Notes under the pieces: model-generated
Databases searched by the model: none
Seen by the model: only the letters and a program-made list of their open reading frames with translations
Told to the model about the DNA's origin: nothing
Part shown: in pieces, positions 46,085-58,119 of the stretch
How positions within the stretch are numbered: the stretch's first letter is position 1
Layout of the letters: the number at the start of each line of letters is the position of its first letter
DNA from: Dillenia suffruticosa
Taxonomy: Eukaryota > Streptophyta > Magnoliopsida > Dilleniales > Dilleniaceae
Direction of reading: 5' to 3'
Assembly (NCBI GenBank): GCA_033439265.1
Contig: JAVTVX010000035.1
Location: forward strand, 11,124,001-11,188,000
DNA length: 64,000 nucleotides
Translations under genes and position numbers: made by a program

Positions 46085-46320
46085 CCTCCCTTTGTTTCTT
46101 ACTCTATCTCATTCCTTCTTGCCTCCTCTCAACTACACACGCACAAAAGCATGCTCTCGAGGCTTGTTTAGAAAGCTCCTTCTTGAGGCGGTGGGTAGGA
46201 AAGTCGGTTGGGTCAACTCATCACGGACGCTTACAAAACTTGACCCTTACATATTAGACTTCCAATATCTCCCACTCACATATGATGGGACGAACCCATC
46301 CAAACTTTCTTGAGATTCAA
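45333..46320 (+). other. Unassigned region with a TATA box, open frames and a TC tract
   Basis: An open frame of 129 codons (45571-45960) and overlapping ones (45887-46171; 45981-46313) lack recognised motifs. The latter two run through a (TC)n microsatellite at about 46052-46084. A TATA-like core at 45751 and a possible AATAAAATAA signal at 45826-45835 would fit an LTR or a gene promoter. I cannot decide which. Confidence 0.3.
45749..45758 (+). promoter_or_regulatory. TATA box candidate
   Basis: TCTATAAATAC matches the plant TATA consensus well, so transcription would start near 45780. What it drives is unclear; ATG codons follow at 45861 and 45911. Confidence 0.35.
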
Positions 46321-47539
46321 CTCTAGGAAATTATTGTTTTCATACAAGAAAATAGGTTGTGCAACCTATGAGCACACCTACACTTGGGAGTCTAAACTAT
46401 GCACCTGTTAGGGATAACATAGTGGATAAACCCAAAAGAAAGTGCATAACATTTTTGTGTTTCGTTGTGCCCCAGACTCATTTTTTTATACCACCAAAGT
46501 ATACCCAATCTCTTAAAAGTCATAATTGATGCCAACTTTTCACTATATATTCACAATTATGTTAACTCACAAAAGAAAATATAATTGGTCGACTAGTAAA
46601 TACTTATGAAGGGTATAATCAAAATTGTCTTCCCTTTGCCATGTCACTCAATGATAAATAAACTCTATCCTAGCATGTCTAAAAGATCAAATCAAACATG
46701 GGAACATACCAAAATAGCAAACATTTATTTTATCACCTTGTCACATAGGACACCATTGAGGGAACTTATACAAGTGAGGAGACAGAGATTTTCATAAACT
46801 AAAACTCACTTTCCTTCTTTGGTCATCTATAGCACATGTGGTATGAAACACAAGCTATGGTGGAAAACTCTTTGTACTTCTTGTACAAGAATGTATGTCT
46901 TTTATTTTATGGCCTGAGATCTCAATAGCTCGCTATCCAAAATGTCTCATTAAAATCTCGCATTTGGTTTTTATCCAAAATTACATGATTGTGGGATATC
47001 ATGTTCGGATTATCATTCAGCCCTCATCTTGACTTATAACAAGGGAACTTTTGTAGGATTACACTTATCTTGATTTCAACAGCACTATTTAGCAGCTCAC
47101 CAATCAAGAGCGCAAATAAGTCTCATCTCAACATGCTCTCATAGCATTTGAGGCGGTCATTCGTGGGAGACAGTTGACCTAATATTTGGAGACACACTTA
47201 TCACTACTAATAATAGATAAGACAAAAATAACAAATAATATATGTTTTTTCTCATATAAACATGGTGTATTCACATCACTATTTCAAAATATACAACATA
47301 TCACAATCTGCGCAATCTCATAGACTTAACATGATACAAGAAGATATCTCGATGGATTTGCTTAGTAAGAGGTTCATAATCGTCTTATGGATAGAAATAT
47401 TTTATAAAGTCACTTTTTTGTGCTATAATATTCTTGACAAAATAATATTTCATGTATATATATTTTGTCATGCCTTGATACTTTGGATCGTTTGTATAAT
47501 CTATTGCCATTTCACTATCACAGTTAAACCTTTCAGGCA
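46321..47539. other. No gene recognised; possibly the 3' non-coding part of the copia remnant
   Basis: It lies 3' (on the minus strand) of the copia RNase H remnant, where the element's 3' leader and LTR would be. I found no paired TG...CA ends. Confidence 0.3.
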
Positions 47540-48350
47540 TTGAGGTATTGGCAAATATTCAAAAAATTTTCAAAAATTTTTTAATCCAAGTGGCCTCTTA
47601 GACATCTTCTGTACATATAACGAACTTAGTCGCCATAGTAGATAATGTTGTGCAAGTCTGTTTCTTGCCACTTCAAGATATAACGTCATTATTTAGCAAT
47701 AAAACATATCCTAATGTGGATTTTCTCTCATCTAAATCACCACTCCAATCTGCATTAGTATAGCGAACCAAATATAGATCACCACCCTAATAGCATAAAG
47801 CATAATTGGAGATACCTTTCAGATATCTCAATATCCTCTTTACTACTCGTCAATGAGATGGTCTAGGATTTGATTGAAATGAGATGGTCTAGGATTGGAT
47901 TGATATCTGTTTGTTAATCCAACTGCAAAACAAATGTTAGAACGACTGCATATCATGACATACATTAAGTTCCCTATGGCATTTGCATATGGAACTCTTT
48001 CCATATATTTCAATTCTTATGGAGCTTTAGAACACATTTCCTTACTAAGGGTTTCACCTTTCACAATTAATGTATCAAGAGATTTGCAATCTTGCATATG
48101 AAATCATTCAAGTGTTTTCAAAATATATGGGTCCTATGAAAGAGTAAGAAATTTCTCTAAATGATTTCTTTGGATTTTCATACCAACAATGTAAACTACT
48201 TCACCCATGCTTTCATTTCAAAATTTGAAGATACCTATTCTTTAATCGCAATGATAATACTTAAGTTATTCTCAGCCAATAAGATATTATCCACATAAAA
48301 TAACAATATCGCACAATTATTTTCAAACTGCTTTAGATAAATACTATGGT
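47540..48350 (-). pseudogene. Ty1/copia RT/RNase H remnant
   Basis: On the minus strand the fragment begins in the RT core (ILLFYVDNILLAENN, from the YVDDILL motif). It continues through KRILRYLKGISNYALC, GGDLYLVRYTNADWSGD and the RNase H block DERKSTLGYVLLLNNDVISW, then KKQTCTTLSTM and EAT(W). Many frameshifts and stops are present, and a local duplication of GAGATGGTCTAGGATT occurs near 47855-47900. The D-E-D order and the LSTMATKF-type block are diagnostic of plant copia RNase H. Integrase and gag are absent. Confidence 0.85.
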
Positions 48351-48365
48351 CTGGTGGAATTTGAA

Positions 48366-48487
48366 GATACCTAAGAACTTTCTTCAAGCATGGTATTCAT
48401 AAGAGAAAAGTATGCACAACCCTTAGGATTAAGTGGTGGAATTTAAAGGACAAGAAACGAAACAATTTTAAGGAGAGAATAGGATAA
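48366..48487 (+). repeat. Outlying fragment of the 880-bp tRNA/LINE unit
   Basis: AAGAACTTTCTTCAAGCATG through CTTAGGATTAAGTGGTGGAA to AACAATTTTAAGGAGAGAATAGGA matches the LINE-derived part of the tandem units at 57541-64000. It breaks off at about 48487. It shows that the array, or a sibling of it, once extended to this side of the CACTA-like element. Confidence 0.75.
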
Positions 48488-49100
48488 TGATATGCAATTA
48501 GATATTACTGGAAAAAATTTAATTTAGTAAGTGCATATTATTGGAAAGAGATTTTTTATAAAGATATTTATAAACTAGAAAAAAGGAAATATTTTATGAT
48601 TAAAAGCAGTTTCCTTATTTTGATAGTAATATTTTTAAAATTAGTAGTTACTTTAGTTTTGTGAATAATTCATATTAGAAATGATTTTAGGGATTTGTTA
48701 TTAGTAAGATTCTATTTTGTTGTAAACCCATAGTTTCCCTTATTTAAATGGAGTATGATTAATAAAAAAAAATTAATGTCTTAATAGAGGTGAACTATGA
48801 GACATAATTTGTCTTTGTGGAGATATCTTCAGGGAACTGGATGATGATCTGGCCAGATTTTTAGGGAACTGAATGATGATTTGGCCATGCAAGTGATTGC
48901 TTGTCTACAAGTGCAGTATCTTGTTATGGAAACATGTCTTGAAGATACTAAATTTGCAGAAAAGGGAAATTCTAGGAAGTCTAAAGAAAAGGACGAGGGA
49001 GAAGACTTATTGGGAGCTCTTGAAGATTTGAGGGCACCCATCATGAATTCGAGTTTGAGGATAAGCTCTTTGTCTAAGAAGGGAATAATCATATGCATTT
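48488..49100. other. Unassigned segment between array fragment and CACTA-like element
   Basis: Open frames on both strands (48881-49108 plus; 48829-49272 minus) overlap and have no recognised domain. 48640-48770 looks like the transcript end of a retroelement. Confidence 0.3.
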
Positions 49101-49796
49101 CACTATAAAAAAACACGGTTTTAGTGACAGATTTAGCGACAAAAATTATTAAAAAATTCGTCGCTAAAAACATTAGTGATAAAAAATTTTTCGTGACTAA
49201 TAATGTATTGTAAAAATTTAGCGACAAAAAATAGAAATTTGACGCTAAAATAGGGACGGATTTAGCGTTCAAAAGTTTTTTATCACTAAATTTAGCGACG
49301 GATCATAGAAATCCGTTGCTAAATTTAGCGACAAAAATTCAGAATCCGTTATTAAATTATATTATATATTATTATATTTTTATTTATTATATATTTTATT
49401 TAATTAATATATTAATATTTTATTTAATTATATTAAATTTAGCGACGGATCCAAGGAATCCGTCGCTAAATTATATTATATATAACTATATTTTTTATTT
49501 ATTAAATATATTTTATTTAATCATTATATTAATATTTTATTTTATTTAATTATATTTAATTTAGCGACGGATGCTAGAAATCCGACGCTAACCATGACAG
49601 CACACACGTGCACGCGCCGGGATGCGACACCCTCCACTGCCTGCACGTGCGCCCGGACTCACCTCGGGCCGCCCCACCCAGGCACTGCACGTGCCCACCC
49701 CACTTCACCGGCCCGAGTCCGCACCCATCTGCCCAGCTACCTCCGGCCCGCGTCCCTTTGATAAATGCCTCAAGAAATGCCTCCGCATGCCTTCAG

Positions 49797-49865
49797 GAGG
49801 ATTTGAACCTGTGTACAAGCCAAAATTGTCAAAGCTTATAACCATCGGACCAAAGGAGATGTTCA
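49797..49865 (-). repeat. tRNA-like sequence within the CACTA-like core
   Basis: On the minus strand TGGTCCGATGGTTA resembles an A box and GGTTCAAATCC is a perfect B box. The spacing is right for a tRNA-derived sequence. Acceptor and anticodon stems do not pair well. It is probably a SINE or tRNA relic carried by the element family. Confidence 0.45.
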
Positions 49866-50580
49866 ATCTTACTCTTCTTTTTTTTTTTTTTACATATTAT
49901 CTTACTCTCATATTTTCTCAATAATAAAAAAAATATAAAATGATAAAAGATTTTAAAAAAATAAAGTAATATTATTCTTTAAAAAGATAAAAAATATGAA
50001 ATATTAAAAAATAAAATAATTTTTTATAAAATAATAAATGAATTAAAAAATATATTAATTTTATTCTTAAAAAATAAAATAAAATAAATAAATAAATGCT
50101 TTTTAAAAATATTATAAAACAAGAAAGTAAATTAAAATATGATTTCTTAATATGATTTTTTTATTTGTTATTTTACACTTACATTTTATTAATAATATAA
50201 AATGATAATTTTTTTATAAAATAATAAAATACTAATTTAGAATAAAATAATAAAATTTTTTTAAAAATAAAATCATATTATTCTTTAAAAAAATTAAATT
50301 AAATTTTGAAATATTATAAAATAATAAATATAATTAGTTAATATAAAATAATAAAATATAATAAAATATAAAATACTAAATTTAGTGACGGATTTGGGAT
50401 ATCTGTGGTTAAATTTAGGGAGGAAAATTCTAAATCCATTGCTAAATTTAAAATATAATAAAATAAATAAAATATTAATATAATAATGAAATAATAAATT
50501 AATTTAGCGATGGATTTTTGATTTTCGTCGCTAAATTTATGGCAAAAAATCAAAAATCCGTCACTAAATTTAAAATAAAA

Positions 50581-53500
50581 TGTCACGCCCCGAACCGGGA
50601 TCGTGAACAGCTGCCCGTTGTCCCTGGATGCCGGCTATATTTTTACAGAAAATCGGACAGAATCTCCCCATAAATCGGAGGTTTCCCATGTACAATTTCA
50701 CTTGTATATCACATTCATCATGTAAAAATAAACAATTGGCCATCCCGGCCTCTCCAAAATCAACAAATACCACAGCCAACATCCAGAACAACACAAAGGT
50801 ATAAAGTTTCTAGCAGTCCTAGCAACAGATCTCTACTGTCATGCCCAACTAGAGCATGAGCAGCCGCCATATTGAGCGGACTTAAATTCTACGCATATAT
50901 AAAATAAATTCCCAAGTTATTTTTAAATATTTACAAATGGCTCAATGCAATGAAATAATTCAATACGAGAGTTTCACAAATAAATATCCATAATTTATAC
51001 AGTCATCCAAAAAAAAATAGATAAATAGATTGGTCAAACTAAAATCTCCAATACATAACAATATCACCAATCATCGTAGCGGAAGAGATGGAAAATATCC
51101 ATACCCAAACCCAGTGATATCTCATCGATCCAACACTAATCCTATGGGAAAGAAAGCGAGGGGTGAGTATCTATGGGAGGATACTCAGTAAGTGAGGGGA
51201 TTGATATCATACTATCAATATCGAGGGTGAATTTGGAGTGTCAAAGTATAAGATAAGAAAATATCCACAGTATGCAAACTGATCATGTTATTTCAAAATC
51301 ATATATCATATGCACACATCAAAAAGCAAGAATATGCATCCAATATTTACATCAATATCATGAAGAGCCGGCCAAGGAAATATTCCCGACAATGGTCTAC
51401 CTCGACCAAGGACAGCGCATTAGGGGTTTTTCCAAATACAAGTATTAAATAATGACTCTCTACCCCAATGTTGGTCACAAACTATCCCAACTAGCCTGTA
51501 AATAATAATAATATACATATAACTAGTCGGCTGTGTATGGTGCCCCCGCTTGGTGCTAGACGGAGCTGTATTCAACGTCCTCTCCGATGAGGGTCAACCC
51601 GGAACACCCATACACATGACGATCTGGCGGATACCTCCGGCCGAAGCGTATCCGGGCACAGGGGTGCCTCTACCAGATGTCTTTCGTAGCTACGGATCAC
51701 AATATTATATCGGCTGGGCACGTAGCCCCATGCATTCCATCACCATGTCGGCCAGGCATATAGCCCCATGCATCATATCATAACGTCGGCCGGGCATACA
51801 ACCCAAATATGTAAGTAAATCCATTTAAAACCATGTGCCAATACAGTGGAAGCATTAAAACATATCAATATGTCGAAAATATAGCACAATATTCAGTTAT
51901 CAAAACTCATGGATGCATATCAATAAAGTCAGTAATTTAGACACTCTAAAAGTTACAAAACATTTCATAAAATATTCAAAAATTCTAACAATCATACATT
52001 TTGCAGAAACATGTCATTTTAAAAGTATTTTTAAAATATGGTTTTTAATCAATAGCGAATGTCAAAGTCTAACTCACAGTTTTAGGGAGGGTGGTCACTC
52101 CCTATTTTCAAAACCAAATCAAATCTGATTTCTCGAGTCCCCAAAAAAGATCAACCTAATCAGATCACCAAAATTGAACATCAATTTCTTAAGCATCTTT
52201 AGGGTTTATCTGAAAGACATGAAATGTACAATATCTTCCACTTTACGGCTCATTTCATTCCAACCCTATAACCCAGATACTTTCATGCATATTTCAAAGT
52301 TTAACTCTAAGGGAAACTATTCGAATTCACTCGACATGATTTTGTGATTCTATAATATGCTTCTTTCGTATCAGACCATATAGTTTATGTAACATTCTAT
52401 ACTTAACCTTCAAAGTTACTTATAATCATTTCAGAATTTGTATTCTATTCGCATTCTACTTACACTCTAAACATATACAGAACCTTTCATCTTAGATTCA
52501 ATCCTAGATTCATTCAATGTATCAGTTAGAGCCGAGATCTCCTCACCTAGGGTTTTCTCAAAGCGTAGAGTCTCGTCCGAATGTCGCTTCGGTCACTCCA
52601 AGGTCTGTAGTATTTCCTATCAAAACAAGATTTATTTGTTAGATCTAAACATTTAGATCAGAAGCAAAACCCTAAGTCATTTACCTGCGTGGAGGTTCGT
52701 GGGCTGTCACGGGCTCACGGGCCGTCGCGGGCTCGTGGGCTATAGTGGGCTTCGGCTAACGGGCTCACTGGTTTGTGGGCCAGTGGCTAGCGGGCCGGCA
52801 GGCCTGCGGGCTGGTGGGCCTGCGGCTGATGGGCCTACAGGTTGGCGGGCCTGCGGGTGATGGGCCTACGGCTGGGGGGCGGATGAGCGGATGGGCCGAT
52901 GGGCCGATGAGCCTGCAACTGATAGGCCTGCGGCTGGCGGGCTTGCGGGTGATGCTCGCCTGTGCGCTGGTGCGCGCTCGTGCGTCAGCTCGTATGCGCT
53001 AGTGCACTGAGTTGGTGCGCGCTCCTGCACTACTGCACGCCCGTGCGCGCTCGTGCGCTGGCTCGCGCGCGCTCATGAGTTGCATCGCGCGCTCGCGGCC
53101 TCGCTCGTGCTCGCGGCCTCGCTCGTGCTCGCGGCCTGGGTCCTGCTCGTAGGCTGGGTCCTGCTCGCGGCCTGGGCTCGCGCTGCAGGCTGGGTCCTGC
53201 TCGGGGCCTGGCTCGCGCTGTGGGTTGGGGGATCGCGTTGCGAGCTAGGGGATCGCGCTGCGAGCTCGAGCTGTAGCGGAAGGCGGTGCTCGCGGAGGCT
53301 CGCGGCGGAGGAAGGAGAGGTGGAGAGAGAGCGATCGCGGGAGATCGCGAGAGGGAGAGAAAGAACAGTGAGATAGAGGGAGAAACCGAGAGGGAAAGAA
53401 GAAAAAGATGAAGAAGAAGAAGGAGAAGAAGGTGGCGATGGCGGTGGCAGTAGCGGTGGCAGAAGAAGGAGAAGAAGGTGGCGATGGCGGCGCCGTGGTG

Positions 53501-53627
53501 GGAGATGAAAGGTCGGGAGAGAGAGAGAGAGAGAAGGGGCGAATTAGGGCTTTAGCCCTAATTCGTTTTGGGGAGGGCCAAAACGCTGCGTTTTGGCTCT
53601 GCCTTTTTTTTTTTTTTTGGTGTTACA
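50581..53627 (-). repeat. Solo LTR of a Ty3/gypsy element (3047 bp) nested in the CACTA-like element
   Basis: Starts TGTCACGCCCCGAACCGGG and ends GGTGTTACA, so TG...CA termini in minus orientation, with no internal coding sequence. It matches the partial LTR at 27408-29720: stem-loops at 53577-53597 (GCCAAAACGC / GCGTTTTGGC) and 53540-53565 (CGAATTAGGGC / GCCCTAATTCG), GA tract, GC-rich tract (52690-53290), GCCCGGCCGAC units (51700-51800) and the GGTCTACCTCGACCAAGGAC block. Flanking pentamers TAAAA and GAAAA match at four of five positions, compatible with a worn duplication. It probably arose by LTR-LTR recombination. Confidence 0.85.
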
Positions 53628-53859
53628 GAAAATAAAATAAAATAAAGTTTTAATATAATAATTAAATAATAAATGAAGTTAGCAATGGATTACTGATTTC
53701 CGTCGCTAAATCTAGTAAAAACAAGGAAAATTTAGAGAAGTATATTGTAACCAAAAAAGAGCTGAAGAGAGTGAGTGAAACCAAAAATGAAACTTTCAAA
53801 AACTTGTATCATCAGCTTAACTTGAAAGAAGTGGAAAAGGATGTATTCACAATAGTATC

Positions 53860-56800
53860 TATAACACCCACTCTCGCTGTATGAAGTACTCTCCTCATGT
53901 TCAAATATATGATATTGCATCTATTTGAGACACAAGATTTAAAATTTCTAAAACTTTGTCCCTCAAAATCGCTGAAATCGAAAATTTTATCGGTAAGCCA
54001 AAAACCCTCTCGGCAAGCGCCGACAAGGCCTGATAAGTAAAAAATGGCTAAAATAAGACCTACACATTTAAATAGAGATATTTAAATGAAATTTCACATA
54101 TTTAAGAAATTTCAAACAAAATTTCAAAGGGACCAAAAATGTAAATTTGTTAAAAGTTAGGGGTCTAAATGCAAATAAATAAAGTGGAGGGATTTAGTTG
54201 CAAAACACTTAAGGATGGACAATTGGAGTCAAATATTGGACAAAAGGACACCAAGACACATAGTGGCCACCTAAGCTCATTCCACAAGGAGAAACCTCAT
54301 TGGTTGAAAAATCCTTACATGAATTCTCATTGGTTGATCAAAAACCCTTTCTTTTTGCTTAGAATTCATCATGGCCGAATTTGACATGAAGGAGGCGCCT
54401 GAAGGTAGCTTGTAAGCAACTTTGCATGGGAGAAAGACTTAGGACAAGTGTAAAGTAGAGATCTTGCATGGAAATGAATCAATGATCAAAATTTTTGCTA
54501 GGTTTGCATAAATGAGTTGTTTCAAGCATTGGACCTCATTTTCTTCTCAAGCGTTACCCTCTTGGTCGTGATTCTAGTGTAGGAAGTAAAAATTTCTTGT
54601 GTTCATCCAAGCACTTGAGGTATTGAAGAAATAAGGAAAATTTTTGATAGATATGATTCTAATTGTTTAGATAGTATTAGTATGATATAGAAGGCTTTTT
54701 TTATATATATTGATGTATAGGTGTTGCAAGATGTGGTGATCAAGAGCTAAAGGATGGTGTTGATGATGAATATTTGGATGTCGAGATCTTATTAAAGAGG
54801 TAATACATTCTTATTTGAGTATACATTTGGATTAAATTGGTCCCATGAAATAGGTTTGTTCAAGTAAGCTAGCATGGTTAGCAAGTTGTAGTAATTTCAT
54901 GATATTTTATCCTGTGATGATCGAAATTTAGATTGGTTTGGTTCTGTAAACCTAGACTTCTTAAGCTTTAAAATAAGGTATGACGTGAAAATTTCCATTT
55001 TAGAATGTGATTTATAGTGATTTTTGGAAAAGGATAGCAAAATGACATGTTCTGTTTTCATCTTCTGTGCACGGTTAGTATGTTGTATAAATTTTTAAAA
55101 TATCTTCTAGACAAAATTAGGGACAACTCTAAACATGAAACCTTTAGGTCTCTATCTTATCTTTAAAATGGGATAAAATTCACTTGAATCGGAGTAGTAT
55201 ACTGGAAGTTATGGTGTTTTTACTAAAATTGTACAGAGCACAATTAAGAACTGGAATGAGACAGAAATGAAATTAAATGAAATTCGGTACTTAGAATTAA
55301 AAGACATACTGAACATGAAAGTTGTAGAACTGTCCTTTATCTTTCAGTCGAACTTAGAATCATGTAAATGGGAGATGTATATACTGAGATATGAATTTTC
55401 TACCAAAATTGCGCAAATTTAGTTATATAAGTACAAACTGCATTGAAGATAGATTTTTATAAATTCGTGCAGTGGGAATTTGGAGATGTATTGAACACCA
55501 AAAATGTAGATATATGTCTTAAATTTAATTAGCAATTTGAATCATTTGATTCTGAGTTATATAGAGAAAGTTATGATATTTTTCCTAAGACTGTGCAAGA
55601 GTAGAATTTGAAAATCTGAATTTTTGAAGATGTGTGGATTTAAACAAACTAGGGTGAATTGAAATTGGGTCTGATTGAATTAACATATATATATATATAT
55701 ATGTTGTTGTCTTAGGAGTAGACGACTATACTATACTCGAGGGGCGGCTCAATTGAGTATCGATGTCCTAGGGGAGTGTAGTACCCTTCTCGTACAAGTG
55801 AATGGGTCTTACTGTTGCCATGTAGTTAATAAGTAAAATCATATTTTATCATTTTTAAAGTATGATTTGTGAAATGATTGTAAATGACTTTGTTGAATGA
55901 CTGGTAACATATTTTGTGATAAATGGAGTGTCCCAAAATTCTAAAATATGCATCCTTGAATTTTGATGAAAAATATATGTGCCATGTTTTAAATCATGAA
56001 ATGTACTTTGATGATATATGATAGAATATATTATATTGGATTTTCATGATTTTTCTTGACATGTATGGCACGGTTGGTTTATTGATGATTTTAATGCAAG
56101 ACTAGGTACTCGCGCATTAGTACCTGAATTCCCTTGATCGTAGATCAGGGATAGTACTTATAGCCATGATACTATGATATGATAGGCGTTGTCCCGTGCA
56201 GACTCACTTTGTATGTTATAGCAGACCCGTCTCGTTATATAGATTGTTGCACGTTTCCGATGTCTCGAGATGCAGACACTCCACATAGTTAGGTGGCATG
56301 TATACAATACTATATTTCAGACTAGCCAAGTTGAACTGAAAGGGGAAGACTACATGACGTTTCATCTAATATTTAGGGAGGCCCGACGCTAACGCCACGG
56401 TTTTAGGGTTGTTTTTTTTCGTTTACATACAAAAACCCTTTGGTGGCTCGTCATTGGGTCGAGGTAGACCTTTGCCGAGAATATAATTTGGCATGATCCT
56501 ACGATTTAAAACATGAGATTTTGGATGCATATGCTTAGATTGGATAGAAAACTGTGTTAAAATTGCTATGATTTTGATAATACGTCTTGCAAGGATATAC
56601 ATATATATATATATGACCTTGACACTCAATTCTCACCTCACTTATTAATTACCTGTCACGGATTTCTCACTCACTGAGTAATTGATTATGCTCACTCCTC
56701 AATATTTTTAAATCTATACAGAGTTAGTCATTGGAGAAACACGTTGACTTATTTCGACATACATAATATCGGAGACCGCTTACAATAATTATCTTCCACT

Positions 56801-57083
56801 ATATTTTGAGTTATTAGTTGGGGGTTGACTATATGTAGTAATGGAACTTTCGATTGAAATTCATATCTGTACTAACTAAGTACTTTGTGTATATATATAT
56901 ACACGAGGACTTTATATTTATTACTCTAAGTTGGAAAATGACTTGGGAAAATGATTTTGAAAATATATGTGACTGTTTTATGATTGTCCTTGCATTGCCT
57001 TGGGATATGTGGCGCGGTTGGGCTAGTATCCAAGGTAACGGGCGACTGTGCACGGCTTCTAGATCGTGGATTGGGGTGTGACA
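53860..57083 (+). repeat. Solo gypsy LTR (3224 bp) inserted in the tandem unit
   Basis: Starts TATAACACCC (worn TGTAACACC) and ends GATTGGGGTGTGACA. The 5-bp duplication GTATC flanks it exactly (53855-53859 and 57084-57088), and the tandem-unit sequence continues across the gap. The interior at 55070-55620 has about three diverged direct units with 'AACATGAAA..TTGTAG..CTTTATCTTT' and 'TTATGRTATTTT' words, as seen in many Tekay-type LTRs. A TA run lies at 55687-55701. The shared GGGTCGAGGTAGACCTTTGC block is at 56456-56475. No coding region. Confidence 0.9.
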
Positions 57084-57277
57084 GTATCTATTGACAATAG
57101 TAACGGGAAAGCGCCTGACTGTTTTGTTTTGATATGAAGGACATTCTTTCTTTCATGCTGCATGGATATGAAAAGGAAAGAACATAACAGCAAAAATTTT
57201 ATTTGCTTCAATGATTGTATTTGTTCACAATAGTAGTGGGATTGAATTTATACCCCTTAATTGTTTTACCTTCAATG

Positions 57278-57351
57278 GTCTGGGTGGTGTAGTTGGTTAT
57301 CACGCTAGTCTCACACACTAGAGATCCCCGGTTCGAACCCGGGCTTAGATA
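57278..57351 (+). tRNA. tRNA-Val (anticodon CAC), best-preserved copy of the array
   Basis: 74 bases with a complete cloverleaf: acceptor GTCTGGG/CTTAGAT (wobble pairs at 1-72, 5-68 and 6-67), D arm GTGTAGTTGGTTATCAC, anticodon stem CTAGT/ACTAG with loop CTCACAC (anticodon CAC), variable AGATC, T arm CCCGG-TTCGAAC-CCGGG and discriminator A. A and B boxes are intact, no CCA is encoded, and a TTTT run (terminator) follows about 25 bases downstream. Differences from the array consensus (CTCAGAC acceptor strand; AGGTC variable) weaken the acceptor, so function is uncertain. Confidence 0.75.
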
Positions 57352-57560
57352 CTTTACCTTAGATTTGTCTCAAACTTTTAAGTGAGGTCAAAAGACTTAT
57401 GCTAGGCCATAGTGCTCCTCAACCAAAGTTGTTTTGCTTCCATTGTTGGATTGGACTTGTCATTAGGCATGTCTTCCTTAGTTTTTATTTTGCATTTTCA
57501 CATTCATCATAAGAAAACAAAAACCCAAGAAAATACCCAAGAACTTTCTTCAAGCAATGT

Positions 57561-57995
57561 ATTCATAGAAGGAAAGTATATATAACCCTTAGAATTATGT
57601 GCTTGAATTTAAACAATGAGAAATGAAACAATTTTAAGGCGAGAGTAAGAGAACAAGTCTTAGGAGAAAGTGATCTTAATATGGCATGAGAGAAGATGAT
57701 GATGGCTAAGAGTGTATTTGATAAGAAAATGAGCGTGTAACTCTAAAAAAAGAATATTGGTAGTGGAAAAAGTAAATTCAAAAGAAAGTAAAGATGAAAA
57801 GAATTGTTCATAAATTACACTAAACTACTAAACCTGAAAAAATTTTAGAGAAATACGTAGTAGCCAAGAAAGAGGTGAAGAGAGTATTGTGTTAAAGCAA
57901 AAAAGAAACTGTCAAAATCTTTTATCAATAGCTTAACACGAAAGAAGTAGAAAAGGACGTGTTCACTATAGTATCAATTCAGAATAGTAGGAGGA
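57561..57995 (+). pseudogene. LINE-derived fragment in array unit 1
   Basis: Same LINE fragment as in unit 6, with more damage. It runs from ATTCATAGAAGGAAAGT to GAAGTAGAAAAGGACGTGTT, before the hAT insertion. Confidence 0.65.
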
Positions 57996-58119
57996 AAGGG
58001 GGTGACAAGTAGAAGGAACTCCTTTCTTTCCAGTTATTCACAATGATATGAAAAGGAAAGAACATAATAGCAAAAATTTTATTTGTTTCAATGAATGTAG
58101 ATGTTCACAATAGTAGAGG

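Larger units (their letters stand above)
49101..53715. mobile_element. CACTA-like non-autonomous DNA element, copy 2, with nested solo LTR
   Basis: Begins CACTATAAAAAAACACGGTTTTAGTGAC, a better CACTA-type terminus than copy 1, with the same TTTAGCGACGGA subterminal repeats and the same GC-rich core (49590-49760). It is split by the solo LTR at 50581-53627 and resumes with AATTTAGCGATGG-like motifs until about 53715. The 3' inverted terminus is not visible, so the end is truncated or worn. Confidence 0.6.

Noticed and set aside
45571-46320. Possible pararetrovirus-like promoter and leader
   Set aside because: A TATA box and polyadenylation-like signal are present, but no viral protein motif or clear primer binding site is visible.
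51550-51783. 77-codon open frame with a normal-looking composition
   Set aside because: It lies in the solo LTR over the GCCCGGCCGAC repeats, and the matching stretch at 29268-29550 has no equivalent protein.
52775-53635. Three plus-strand open frames rich in Ala, Gly, Arg and Lys
   Set aside because: Same GC-rich LTR tract in the solo LTR; no conserved protein features.
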